Assembly (NCBI RefSeq): GCF_027744825.2
Contig: NC_071349.1
Coordinates: forward strand, 2,356,001 to 2,420,000
Reading direction: 5' to 3'
Length of the DNA stretch: 64,000 bases
From: Synchiropus splendidus
Taxonomy: Eukaryota > Chordata > Actinopteri > Syngnathiformes > Callionymidae
The notes under the pieces are model-generated. The model had not been told where the DNA came from. It ran no database searches and saw only the letters and a program-made list of their open reading frames with translations. Each line of letters begins with the position of its first letter. Position 1 is the first letter of the stretch. Both the position numbers and the translations under genes were made by a program. This document shows, piece by piece, positions 50,331 through 63,800 of the stretch.

Positions 50331-53300
50331 ATGTTTGATGTTCCGGAATCTACCTTTTCTCAGGCTAAAATCGCGTTTTCTGCATTGTGCCATAACTTTG
50401 CAGGGAAGCTTCAGAACATGAAATTTTCACCTGCCACTATAGCAGAAATGGTCTTTCTAGTAGTTGCACATCAAATCTAACCTGTCTGAAGTGTTTTTCC
50501 AAAGTTATCAACATTTTTATGTTTGGCATTCCGGAATCGACCTTATGTGAGGCTGAAAACGCGTTTTCTTCATTGTGCCATAACTTTGCAGGGTATTTTC
50601 AGAACATGAAATTTTCAACTCCCACTATAGCAGAAAGGGTCTTTCTAGTAGTTGCATATCAAATCTAAGCTGTCTGAAGTGTTTTTCCAAAGTTCTCAAC
50701 ATTTTTATGTTTGACGTTCTGGAACCCACCTTATCTCAGGCTGAAAACGCGTTTTCTGCATTGTGCCATAACTTTGCAGGAAAGCTGCAAAATATGAAAT
50801 TTTCACCTCCCACTATAGCAGAAAGGGTCTTTCTAGTTGTTGCACATCAAATCTAAGCTGTTTGAAGTGTTTTTCCAAAGTAATCAACATTTTTATATTT
50901 GGCGTTCCGGAATCAACCTAATATCAGGCTGAAAACGCATTTTACGCATTGTGCCATAACTTTGCAGTGAAGCTTCAGAACATGACATTTTCACCTCCCA
51001 CTATAGCATAAAGGGTCTTTCTAGTTGTTGCACATCAAATCTAAGCTGTTTGAAGTGTTTTTCCAAAGTAATCAACATTTTTATATTTGGCGTTCCGGAA
51101 TCAACCTAATATCAGGCTGAAAACGCATTTTACGCATTGTGCCATAACTTTGCAGGAAACCTTCAGAACATTAAATTTTCACCTCCCACTATAGCAGAAA
51201 GGGTCTTTCTAGTACTTGTACATCAAATCTAAGCTGTCTGAAGTGTTTTTCCGAAGTTATCAACATTTTTATGTTTGGCGTTTCGGAATTGACCATATGT
51301 GAGGCTGAAAACGCGTTTTCTGCATTGTGACGTACCTTTGCAGGGAAGCTTCAGAACATGAAATTTTAACCTCCCACGATAGCAGAAAGGGTCTTTCTAG
51401 TAGTTGCACATCAAATCGAAGCTGTTTGAATTGTTTTTCCAAAGTTATCAACACTTTTATGTTTGGTTTTCCGGAATCAACCTTATCTTAGGCTGAAAAC
51501 GCGTTTTACGCATTGTGCCATAACTTTGCAGGAAAGCTTCAGAACATGAAATTTTCAACTCCCACTATAGCAGAAAGGGTCTTTCTAGTAGTTGCACATC
51601 AAATCTAAGCTGTCTAAAGAGTTTTTCCAAAGTTATCAATATTTTTATGTTTGGCGTTCCGGAATCGACCTTATCTCACGCTGAAAACGCGTTTCCTGCA
51701 TTGTGGCATAACTTTGCAGGGAAGCTTCAGAACATCGAATTTTCAATTCCCATTATAGCAGAAAGGGTTTTTCTCATTCTTGCACATAAAATCTAAGCTG
51801 TCTGAAGTGTTTTTCCAGAATTATGAACATTTTTATCTTTGGCGTTCTGGAATCGACCTTATCTGAGGTTGAAAACGCGTTTTACGCATGGTGCCATAAC
51901 TTTGCAGGGAAGCTTCAGAACATCGAATTTTCACCTCCCACTATAGCAGAAACGGTCTTTCTAGTAGTTGCACATCAAATATAAGCTGTCTGAAGTGTTT
52001 TTCCAAAGTTATCAACATTTTTATGTTTGGCATTCCGGAATCGACCTTATGTGATGCTGAAAACTCGTTTTCTGCATTGTGCCATAACTTTGCAGGAAAG
52101 CTTCAGAACATGAAATTTCTACATCCCACTATAGCAGAAAGGGTCTTTCTCGTAGTTGCACATCAAATCTAAGCTGTTTGAAGTGTTTTTCCAAAGTAAT
52201 CAACATTTTTATGTTTGACGTTCCGGAATCAACCTAATCTCAGGCTGAAAACGCATTTTACGCATTGTGCCATAACTTTGCAGGAAAGCTTCAGAACATT
52301 AAATTTTCTCCTCCCACTATAGCAGAAAGGGTCTTTCTAGTACTTGTACAACTAATCTAAGCTGTCTGAAGTGTTTTTCCGAAGTTATCAACATTTTTAT
52401 GTTTGGCGTTCCGGAATTGACCTTATGTGAGGCTGAAAACGCGTTTTCTGCATTATGCCATAACTTTGGAGGGAAGATTCAGAACACGAAATTTTAACCT
52501 CCCACTATAGCAGAAAGGGTCTTTGTAGTAGTTGCACATCAAATCTAACCTGTCTGAAGTGTTTTTCCAAAGTTATCAAGATTCTTATGTTTGGCGTTCC
52601 GGAATCAACCTTATCTCAGGCTGAAAACGCGTTTTCTGCATTATGCCATCACTTTGCAGGAAAGCTGCAGAATAAGAAATTTTCACCTCCCACTATAGCA
52701 GAAAGGGTCTTTCTAGTAGTTGCAAATCAAATCTAAGCTGTCTGAAGTGTTTTTCCAAAGTTATCAATATTTTTATGCTTGGCGTTCTGAAACCCACCTT
52801 ATCTCAGGCTGAAAACGTGTTTCCTGCATTGTGCCATAACACTGCAGGGAAGCTTCAGAACATGAAATTTTCACCTCCCACTATAGCAGAAAGGGTCTTT
52901 CTAGTAGTTGCACATCAAATCTAAGCTGCCTGAAGTGTTTTTCGAAAGTTATCAACATTTTTTTGTTTGGCGTTCCGGAACCCACCTTATCTCAGGCAGA
53001 AAATGACTTTTCTGCCTTGTGCCATAACTTTGCAGGGAAGCTTCAGAACATGTCATTTTCACATCCCACTATAGCAGAAAGGGTCTTTCTAGTAGTTGCA
53101 CATCAAATCTAAGCTGTTTGACGTGTTTTTCCAAAGTTATCAACATTTTTATGTTTGGCGTTCCGGAATCGACCTTATCTCAGGCTGAAAACACGTTTTC
53201 TGCATTGTGCCATAACTATGCAGGGAAGCTTCAGAACATGAAATTTTCACCTCCCACTGTAGCAGAAAGGGTCTTTCTAGTAGTTGCACATCAAATCTAA

Positions 53301-56300
53301 GCTGTGTGAAGTGTTTTTCCAAAGTTATCATATTTCTATGTTTGGCGTTCCAGAATTGACCTTGTCTCATGCTGAAAACGTATTTTCTGCATTGTGCCAT
53401 AACTTTGCAGGGAAGTTTCAGAACATGAAATTTACACCTCCCACTATAGCAGAAATGGTCTTTCTGGTAGTTGCACATCAAATCTAAGCTGTCTGAAGTG
53501 TTTTTCCAGAATTATGAACATGTTTATGTTTGGCGTTCCGGAATCGACCTTATCTCAGGCTGAAAACGCGTTTTACGCATTTTGCCATAACTTTGGTGGG
53601 AAGCTTCATATCATCGAATATTCACCACCCACTATATCAGAAAGGGTCTTTCTAGTAGTTGCACATCAAATCTAAGCTGTCTAAAGAGTTTTTCAAAAGT
53701 TATCAATATTTTTATGTTTGGCGTTCCGGAATCGACCTTATCTCAGGCTGAAAACGCGTTTCCTGCATTGGGGCATAACTTTGCAGGGAAGCTTCAAAAC
53801 ATCGAATTTTCACCTCCCACAATGGCAGAAACTGTCTTTCTAGTAGGTGCACATCAAATCTAAGCTGTCTGAAGTGTTTTTCCAAAGTTATCAACATTTT
53901 TATGTTTGGCATTCCGGAATCGACCTTATGTGATGCTGAAAACTCGTTTTCTGCATTGTGCCATAACTTTGCAGGGAAGCTTCAGAACATGAAATTTTCA
54001 CCTCCCACTACAGCAGAAATGGTCTTTCTAGTACTTGCACATCAAATCTAAGCTGTCTGAAGTGTTTTTCGGAAGTTATTAACATTTTTATGTTTGGCGT
54101 TCCGGAATTGACCTTATGTGAGGCTGAAAACGCGTTTTCTGCATTGTGACATAACTTTGCAGGGAAGCTTCAGAACATGAAATTTCCACGACCCACGATA
54201 GCAGAAAGGGTCTTTCTAGTAGTTGCACATCAAATCGAAGCTGTTTGAATTGTTTTTCCAAAGTTATCAACATTTTTATGTTTGGCGTTCTGGAACCCAC
54301 CTTATCTCAGGCTGGCAACGCGTTTTCTGCATTGTGCCATAACTTTGCAGGGAAGCTTCAGAACATGAAATTTCTACATCCCACTATAGCAGAAAGGGTC
54401 TTTCTAGTAGTTGCACATCAAATCGAAGCTGTTTGAATTGTTTTTCCAAAGTTATCAACACTTTTATGTTTGGTGTTCCGGAATCAACCTTATCTCAGGC
54501 TGAAAACGCGTTTTACGCATTGTGCCATAACTTTGCAGGAAAGCTTCAGAACATCGAATTTTCACCTCCCATAATTGCAGAAATGGTCTTTCTAGTAGTT
54601 GCACATCAAATCTAAGCTGTCTGAAGTGTTTTTCCAGAATTATGAACATGTTTATGTTTGGCGTTCCGGAATTGACCTTATCTCAGTCTGAAAATGTGTT
54701 TTCTGCATTGTGCCCTAACTTTGCAGGGAAGTTTCAGAACATGAAATTTTCACCTCGCGCTATAATAGAGAGGGTCTTTCTAGTAGTTGCACATCGAATC
54801 TAAGCTGTCTGAAATGTTTTTCCAAAGTTATCAACATTTTTATGTTTGGCGTTCTGGAACCCACCTTATCTCAGTCTGAAAACGTGTTTTTTGCATTGTG
54901 CCATAACTTTGCAGGGATGCCACAGAACATGAAATTTTCACTTGCCGCTGTAGTAGAAAGGGTCGTTCTAGTAGTTGCACATCCAATCCAAGCTGTCTGA
55001 AGTGGCTTTCCAAAGTTATCAACATTTTTATGTTTGGAGTTCCGGAATCAACCTTATCTCAGGCAGAAAATGACTTTTCTGCCTTGTGCCATAACTTTGC
55101 AGGGAAGCTTCAGAACATGACATTTTCACATCCCACTATAGCAGAAAGGGTCTTTCTAGTAGTTGCACAAAAAAATTCTAATCTGTCTGAAGTGTTTTTC
55201 CAAAGTTATCAACATTTTTATGTTTGGCGTTCCGGAATCGACTTTATCTCAGGCTGAAAGCGTGTTTTACGCATTGTGCCATAACTTTGCAGGGAAGCCT
55301 CAGAACATGAAATTTCTACCTGCCGCTATAGTAGAAAGGGTCTTTCTAGAAGTTGCTCATCGAATCTAAGCTGTCTTAAGTGTCTTTTCGAAGTTATCAA
55401 CACTTTTATGTTTGGCGTTCCAGAATCGACCTTATCTCAGCCTGAAAACGCGTTTTACGCATGGTGCCATAACTTTGCAGGGAAGCTTCAGAACATCACA
55501 TTTTCACCTCCCACAATGGCAGAAAGGGTCTTTCTAATAGTTGCACATCAAATCCAAGCTGTCTTAAATGTTTTTCCAAAGTTATCAACATTTTTATGTT
55601 TGGCGTTCTGGAACCCACCTTATCTCAGGCTGAAAACGCGTTTTCTGCATTGTGCCATAACTTTGCATCAAGATTCAGAACATCAAATTTTCACCTCCCA
55701 CAATAGCAGAAACGGTCTTTCTAGTAGTTGCACTTCAAATCTAAGCTGTCTGAAGTGTTTTTCCATAGTTATCTACATTTTTATGCTTGGCGTTCCGAAA
55801 CCCATCTTATCTCAGGCTGAAAACGCGTTTTACGCATTGTTCCATAACTTTGCCGTGAAGCTTCAGAACATGAAATTTTCACCTCCCACAATGGCAGAAA
55901 GGGTCTTTCTAGTAGTTGCAAATCAAATGTAAGCTGTCTGAAGTGTTTTTCCAAAGTTATCAACACTTTCATGTTTGGCGTACCGGAATCGACCTTATCT
56001 CAGGCTGAAAACGCTTTTTACGCATTGTGCCACAACTTTGCATAAAGCTTCAGAACATGAAATTTTCTCCTCCCTCTATAGCAGAAAGGGTCTTTCTAGT
56101 AGTTTCACGTGAATTCTAAGCTGTCTGAAGTGTTTTTCCTAAGTTATCAACATTTTTATGTTTGGCGTTCCGGAATCGACTTTATCTCAGGCTGAAAACG
56201 TGTTTTCCGCATTGTGCCATAACTTTTCAAGGAAGCTTCAGAACATGAAATTTTAAACTTCCACCATTGCAGAAAAGGTCTTTCTGGTAGTTGCACATCA

Positions 56301-58561
56301 AATCTAAGCTGTCTGAAGTGTTTTTCCAAACTTTTCAACATTTTTATGTTTGGCATTCGGGAACCCACCTTTATCTCAAGCTGAAAACGCGTTTTCTGCA
56401 TTGTGCCATAACTTTGCAGGAAACTTCAGAATATGAAATTTTAACCTCCCAATATTGCAGAAAGGGTCTGTCTTGTTGTTGCACATCAAATCTAAGCTGT
56501 CTGATGTGTTTTTCCAAAGTTATCAACATTTTCATGTTTGGCGTTCCGGAATCGACCTTATCTCAGGCTGAAAACGCGTTTTACGCATTGTGCCATAACT
56601 TTGCATAAAGCTTCAGAACATGAAATTTTCACCTCCCACTATAGCAGAAAGGGTCTTTCGAGTAGTTGCAGATCAAATCTAAGCTGTCTGAAATGTTTTT
56701 CCAAAGTTATCAACATTTTTATGTTCGCCGTTCTGGAACCCACCTTATCTCAGTCTGAAAACGTGTTTTCTGCATTGTGCCATAACTTTGCAGGGAAGCG
56801 TCAGAACAAGAAATTTTCACCTACCGCTATAGTAGAAAGGGCCTTTCTAGTAGTTGCACATGAAATCGAAGCTGTGTGAAGTGTCTTTAATAAGTTATCA
56901 ACATTTTTATGTTTGGCATTCCTGATTCGACCTTATCTCTGGCTGAAAACGCGTTTTCTGCATTGTGCCACAACTTTGCAGGGAAACTTCAGAACATGAA
57001 ATTTTCACCTCCCACAATAGCATATAGGGTCTTTCTAATAGTTGCACATCAAATCTAAGCTGTCTGAAGTGTTTTTCCAAAGTGATCAACATTTTTATGT
57101 TTTGGCGTTCCGGAATCGACCTTATCTCAGGCTGAAAACGCGTTTTACGCATTGTGCCATAACTTTGCATAAAGCTTCAGAACATTACATTTTCACATCC
57201 CACTAAAGCAGAAAGGGTCTTTCTAGTAGTTGCACATCAAATCTAAGCTGTCTGAAGTGTATTTCAAAAGTTATCATATTTTTTATGTTTGGCGTTCCTG
57301 AATCGACCTTATCTCAGGCTGAAAACGTGTTTAACGCATTGTTCCATAACTTTGCAGGGAAGCTTCAGAACATGAAATTTTCACCTCCCACAATGGCAGA
57401 AAGGGTCTTTCTAGTAGTTGCACATCAAATCTAAGCTGTCTGAAGTGTTTTTCCAAAATTATCAACATTTTCATATTTGGCGTTCCGGAATCGACCTTAT
57501 CTCAGGCTGAAAATGTGTTTTACGCATTGTGCCATAACTTTGCTTGGAAGCTTCAGAACATCGAATTTTCAACTCCCACTATAGCAGAAAGTGTCTTTCA
57601 AGTAGTTGCAGATCAAATCTAAGCTGTCTGAAATGTTTTTCCAAAGTTATCAACATTTTTGTGTTTGGCGTTCTGGACCCCACCTTATCTCAGTCTGAAA
57701 ACGTGTTTTTTGCATTGTGCCATAACTTTGCAGGGAAGCCTCAGAACATGAAATTTCCACTTGCCGCTATAGTAGAAAGGGTCTTTCTAGTAGTTGCTCA
57801 TCGAATCTAAGCTGTCTTAAGTGTCTTTTCGAAGTTATCAACACTTTTATGTTTGGCGTTCCAGAATCGACCTTATCTCAGCCTGTAAACGCGTTTTACG
57901 CATGGTGCCATAACTTTGCAGGGAAGCTTCAGAACATCAAATTTTCACCTCCCACAATGGCAGAAAGGGTCTTTCTAGTAGTTGCACATCAAATCTAAGT
58001 TGTCTGAAATGTTTTTCCAAAGTTATCAACATTTTTATGTTTGGCGTTCTGGAACCCACCTTATCTCAGGCTGAAAACGCGTTTTCTGCATTGTGCCATA
58101 ACTTTGCAGGGAAGCTTCAGAATATGATATTTTAACCTCCCGCTATTGCAGAAAGGGTCTGTCTTGTAGTTGCACATCAAATCTAAGCTGTCTGAAGTGT
58201 TTTTCCAAAGATATCAACATTTTTATGTTTGGCGTTCCGGAACCCACCTTATCTCAGGCTGAAAACGCGTTTTCTCCATTGTGCCATAACTTTGCAGGGA
58301 AACTTCAGAACATGAAATTTTCACCTCCCACTATAGCAGAAAGGGTCTTTCTAGTAGTTGCACATCAAATCTAAGCTGTCTGAAGTGTATTTAAAAAGTT
58401 ATCAACTTTTTTATGTTTGGCGTTCCTGAATCAACCTTATCTCAGGCTGAAAACGCGTTTAACGCATTGTTCCATAAATTTGCAAGGAAGCTTCAGAACA
58501 TGAAATGTTCGCCTCCCACGATAGCAGATAGGGTCTTTCGAGGAGTTGCACATCAAATCTA

Positions 58562-58830
58562 AGCTGTCTGAAGTGTTGTTCCAAAGTTATCAACATTTTT
58601 ATGTTTGGCGTTCTGGAACCCACCTTATCTCAGGCTGAAAACGCGTTTTCTGCATTGTGCCATAACTTTGCAGGGAAGCTTATGTTTGGCGTTCCAGAAA
58701 CAACCTTATCTCAGCCTGAAAATGCGATTTACATATTTTGCCATAACTTTGCACGGAAGCTTCAGAACATGAAATATTAACCTCCCACTTTAGCAGAAAA
58801 GGTCATTCGAGAAGTTGCACATAAAATCGA
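58562..58830 (+). repeat. Full unit plus 81-bp partial unit (junction at 58,681)
   Basis: The junction is the same aagctt-to-atgtttgg join as at 34,503, followed by ccagaaacaacc. The unit-to-unit span is again 269 bp. Confidence 0.9.
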
Positions 58831-60148
58831 AGCTGTCTTGAAGTGTTTTTCTGAAGTTATCAACATTTTTATGTTTGGCGTTCCGGAACCCACCTTATCT
58901 CAGCCTGAAAACGCGTTTTACATATTTTGCCATAACTTTGCAGGGAAGCTTCAGAACATGAAATTTTAACATCCCACTATGGCAGAAAGGGTCTTTCTAG
59001 TAGTTGCACATCAAATCTAAGCTGTCTGAAGTGTTTTTCCAAAGTTATTAACATTTTTATGTTTGGCGTTCTGAAATCAATCTTATCTCAGGCTGAAAAC
59101 GCGTTTTACGTACTGTGCCATAACTTTGCAGGGAAGCTTCAGAACATGAAATTTTCACCTCCCACTATAGCAGAAAGGGTCTTTCTAGTATTTGCACATC
59201 AAATCTAAGCTGTCGAAAGTGTTTTTCCAAAGTTATCAACATTTTTATTTTTGGCGTTTCGGAAGCGAACTTATCTCCGGATGAAAACGCGTTTTCTGCA
59301 TTGTGCCATAACTTTGCAGGGAAGCTTCGGAACATGAAATATTAACCTCCCACTATAGCAGAAAAGGTCATTCGAGAAGTTGCACATAAAATCTAAGCTG
59401 TCTTGAAGTGTTTTTCTGAAGTTATCAACATTTTTATGTTTGGCGTTCCGGAACCCACCTTATCTCAGCCTGAAAACGCGTTTTACATATTTTGCCATAA
59501 CTTTGCAGGGAAGCTTCAGAACATGAAATTTTAACATCCCACTATGGCAGAAAGGGTCTTTCTAGTAGTTGCACATCAAATCTAAGCTGTCTGAAGTGTT
59601 TTTCCAAAGTTATCAACATTTTTATGTTTGGCGTTCTGTAACCCACCTTATCTCAGGCTGAAAACGCGTTTTCTGCATTGTGCCGTAACTTTGCAGGGAG
59701 ACTTCAGAACATGAAATTTTCTCTTCCCACTATAGCAGAAAGGGTATTTCTAGTAGTTGCACATCAAATCTTAGCAGTCTGAATTGTTTTTCCTAAGTTC
59801 TGAACATTTTTATGCTTGGCGTTCTGAAATCAATCTTATCTCAGGCTGAAAACGCGTTTTACGTACTGTGCCATAACTTTGCAGGGAAGCTTCAGAACAT
59901 GAAATTTTAACCTCCCACTATAGCAGAAAGGGTCTTTCTAGTAGTTGCACATCAAATCTAAGCTGTCTGAAGTGTATTTAAAAAGTTATCAACTTTTTTA
60001 TGTTTGGCGTTCCTGAATCAACCTTATCTCAGGCTGAAAACGCGTTTAACGCATTGTTCCATAAATTTGCAAGGAAGCTTCAGAACATGAAATGTTCGCC
60101 TCCCACGATAGCAGATAGGGTCTTTCGAGGAGTTGCACATCAAATCTA

Positions 60149-60417
60149 AGCTGTCTGAAGTGTTGTTCCAAAGTTATCAACATTTTTATGTTTGGCGTTC
60201 TGGAACCCACCTTATCTCAGGCTGAAAACGCGTTTTCTGCATTGTGCCATAACTTTGCAGGGAAGCTTATGTTTGGCGTTCCAGAAACAACCTTATCTCA
60301 GCCTGAAAATGCGATTTACATATTTTGCCATAACTTTGCAGGGAAGCTTCAGAACATGAAATATTAACCTCCCACTTTAGCAGAAAAGGTCATTCGAGAA
60401 GTTGCACATAAAATCTA
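60149..60417 (+). repeat. Full unit plus 81-bp partial unit (junction at 60,268)
   Basis: This is a copy of the 58,562-58,830 composite, carried by the duplication of about 1,588 bp. Span is 269 bp. Confidence 0.9.
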
Positions 60418-60606
60418 AGCTGTCTTGAAGTGTTTTTCTGAAGTTATCAACATTTTTATGTTTGGCGTTCCGGAACCCACCTTATCTCAGCCTGAAAACG
60501 CGTTTTACATATTTTGCCATAACTTTGCAGGGAAGCTTCAGAACATGAAATTTTAACATCCCACTATGGCAGAAAGGGTCTTTCTAGTAGTTGCACATCA
60601 AATCTA

Positions 60607-60875
60607 AGCTGTCTGAAGTGTTTTTCCAAAGTTATCAACATTTTTATGTTTGGCGTTCTGTAACCCAACTTATCTCAGGCTGAAAACGCGTTTTCTGCAT
60701 TGTGCCATAACTTTGCAGGGAAGCTTATGTTTGGCGTTCCAGAAATAACCTTATCTCAGGCTGAAAATGCGTTTTACATATTTTGCCATAACTTTGCAGG
60801 GAAGCTTCACAACATGAAATTTTGACATCCCACTATAGCAGAAAGGGTCTTTCTAGTAGTTGCACATCAAATCTA
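60607..60875 (+). repeat. Full unit plus 81-bp partial unit (junction at 60,726)
   Basis: This is the positional counterpart of 34,384-34,652 in the left copy. The unit after the join has ccagaaataacc and then cttcacaacatgaaattttg as on the left. Span is 269 bp. Confidence 0.9.
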
Positions 60876-63800
60876 AGCTGTCTGAAGTGTTTTTCCAAAG
60901 TTATCAACATTCTTATGTTTGGCGATCCGGAATCTACCTTATCTCAGGCTGAAAACGCGTTTTACGCATTGTGCCATAACTTGGCAGGAAAGCTTCAGAA
61001 CATGAAATTTTCATCTCCCACTACAGCAGAAAGGGTCTTTCTAGTAGTTGCATGTCAAATCTAAGCTGTCTGAAGTGTTTTTCCAAAGTTATCAACATTT
61101 TTATGTTTGGCATTCCAGAATCGACCTTATCTCTGGCTGAAAAGACGTTTTCTGCATTGTGCCATAACTTTGCAGGGAAGCTTCAGAACATGAAATTTTC
61201 ATCTCCCACTACAGCAGAAAGGGTCTTTCTAGTAGTTGCATGTCAAATCTAAGCTGTCTGAAGTGTTTTTCCAAAGTTATCAACATTTTTATGTTTGGCA
61301 TTCCAGAATCGACCTTATCTCAGGCTGAAAACGCGTTTTCTGCATTGTGCCACAACTTTGCAGGGAAACTTCAGAACATGAAATTTTCACCTCCCACTAT
61401 AGCAGAAAGGGTCTTTCTAGTAGTTGCACATCAAATCTAAGCTGTCTGAAGTGTTTTTTCAAAGTTATCATATTTTTATGTTTGGCGTTCCGTAATTGAC
61501 CTTGTCTCATGCTGAAAACGCGTTTTCTGCATTGTGCCATAACTTTGCAGGGAAGCTTCAGAACATGACATTTCAACATCCCACTATAGCAGAAAGGGTC
61601 TTTCTAGTAGTTGCACATCAAATCTAAGCTGTTTGAAGTGTTTTTCGAAAGTTATCAACATTTTTATGTTTGCCGTTCCGGAATCAACCTTATCTCAGCC
61701 TGAAAACGCGTTTTCTGCATTGTGCCATAACTTTGCAGGGAAGCTTCAGAACATGAAATGTTCACCTCCCACTATAGCAGAAAGGGTCTCTCTAGTAGTT
61801 GCACATCAAATCTAGGCTGTCTGAAGTGTTTTTCCAAAGTTATCAACAATTTTATGTTTGGCTTTCCGGAACCCACCTTATCTCAGGCTGAAAAGTGTTT
61901 TTCTGCATTGTGCCATAACTTTGCAGTGAATCTTCAGAACATGAAATTTTCACCACCCACTATAGCAGAAAGGGTCTTTCTAGTAGTTGCACATCAAATC
62001 TAAGCTGTTTGAAGTGTTTTTCCAAAGTTCTCAACATTTTTATGTTTGGCGTTCCGGAACCCACCTTATCTCAGCCTGAAAACGCGATTTACGCATTCTG
62101 CCATAACTTTGCAGGGAATCTTCAGAACACGAAATTTTCATATCCCACTATAGCAGAAAGGGTCTTTCTAGTAGTGCCACATCAAATCTAAGCTGACTGA
62201 AGTGTTTTTCGATAGTTTTCAACATTTTTATATTTGGCGTTCCTGAATCGACCTTATCTCAGGCTGAAAACACGTTTTCTGCATTGTGCCATAACTTTGC
62301 AGGGAAGCTTCAAAACATGAAATTTTCAACTCCCACTACAGCAGAATGGGTCTTTCTAGTAGTTGCACGTCAAATCTAAGCTGTCTGAAGTGTTTTTCCA
62401 AAGTTATCAACATTTTTATGTTTGGCATTCCAGAATCGACCTTATCTCTGGCTGAAAACGCGTTTTCTGCATTGTGCCATAACTTTGCAGGGAAACTTCA
62501 GAACATGAAATTTTCACCTCCCACTATACCAGAAAGGGTCTTTCTAGTAGTTGCACATCAAATCTAAGCTGTCTGAAGTGTTTTTCCAAAGTTATCAACA
62601 TTCTTATGTTTGGCGTTTCGGAATCAACCTTATCTCAGGCTGAAAACGCGTTTTCAGCATTGTGCCATCACTTTGCAGGAAAGCTGCAGAATATAAAATT
62701 TTCACCTCCCACTATAGCAGAAAGGGTCTTTCTAGTAGTTGCTCATCAAATCTAAGCTGTCTGAAGTGTTTTTTCAAAGTTATCAACATTTTTATGTTTG
62801 GCGTTCCGGAACCCACCTTATCTCAGGCTGAAAACGCATTTTCTGCATTGTGCCATAACTTTGCAGGGAAGCTTCAGAACATGAAATTTTAACCTCCCAT
62901 TATAGCAGAAAAGGTCATTCTAGTAGTTGCACATCAAATCTAAGCTGTCTTGAAGTGTTTTTCTAAAGTTATCAACATTTTTATGTTTGGCGTTCCGGAA
63001 CCCACCTTATCTCAGTCTGAAAACGCGTTTTACATATTTTGCCATAACTTTGCAGGGAAGCTTAAGAACATGAAATTTTAACATCCCACTATAGCAGAAA
63101 TGGTCTTTCTAGTAGTTGCACATCAAATCTAAGTAGTCTGAAGTGTTTTTCCAAAGTAAACACCATTTTTATGTTTGGCGTTCCAGAAACAACCTTATCT
63201 CAGGCTGAAAACGCGTTTTGCGCAATTTGCCATAACTTTGCAGGAAAGCCTTAGAACATGAAATTTTCACCTCCCACTATAGCAGAAAGGGTATTTCTAG
63301 TAGTTGCACATCAAATCTAAGCTGTCTGAAGTGTTTTTCCAAAGTTATCAACATTTTTATTTTTGGCGATCCGGAATCGACCTTATCTCAGGCTGAAAAC
63401 GCGTTTCCTGCATTGTGGCATAACTTTGCAGGGATGCTTCAGAACATGAAATTTCCACCTCCCACTGTAGCAGAAAGGGTCTTTCTCGTAGTTGCACATC
63501 AAATCTAAGATGTCTGAAGTGTTTTTCCAAAATTATCAACATTTTTATTTTTGGCGTTCTGGAACCCACCTTATCTCAGGCTGAAAACGCATTTTCTGCA
63601 TTGTGCCATAACTTTGCAGGGCGACTTCAGAACATGAAATTTTCACGTCCAACTATAGCAGAAAGGTTCTTTTTAGTCATTGCACATCAAATCTAAGCTG
63701 TCTGAAGTGTTTTTCGAAAGTTTTCAACATTTTTATGTTTGGCGTTCCGGAATCAACCTTATCTCAAGCTGAAAACGCGTTATACGCAATTTGCCATAAC

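Larger units (their letters stand above)
58325..60634 (+). repeat. Right-copy duplication with offset of about 1,588 bp
   Basis: About 58,325-59,047 returns at about 59,912-60,634. It includes the gtatttaaaaagttatc unit, the cacgatagcagatagg unit, the gaagtgttgttcc unit, an 81-bp partial unit, ggaaatattaacctccc-like text and subtype C. The offset is not a whole number of units because the 81-bp fragment lies inside the repeated segment. The left copy has no partial unit at the corresponding place (about 30,290). Confidence 0.85.

Noticed and set aside
55408..55932. Longest open reading frame, 174 codons on the plus strand
   Set aside because: It is translated satellite. It spans almost three units and stays open only because a unit-end stop is changed (caaatccaag) and small indels shift the frame. 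Other units show the same peptide fragments with stops; 188 bp is not a multiple of 3.
58675..58690. Cloning artefact at a HindIII site explaining the aagctt/atgtttg junction
   Set aside because: Only one side of the join is a HindIII end. The same junction appears at four places with consistent duplicated flanks, so a genomic origin is more likely, though read support should be checked.
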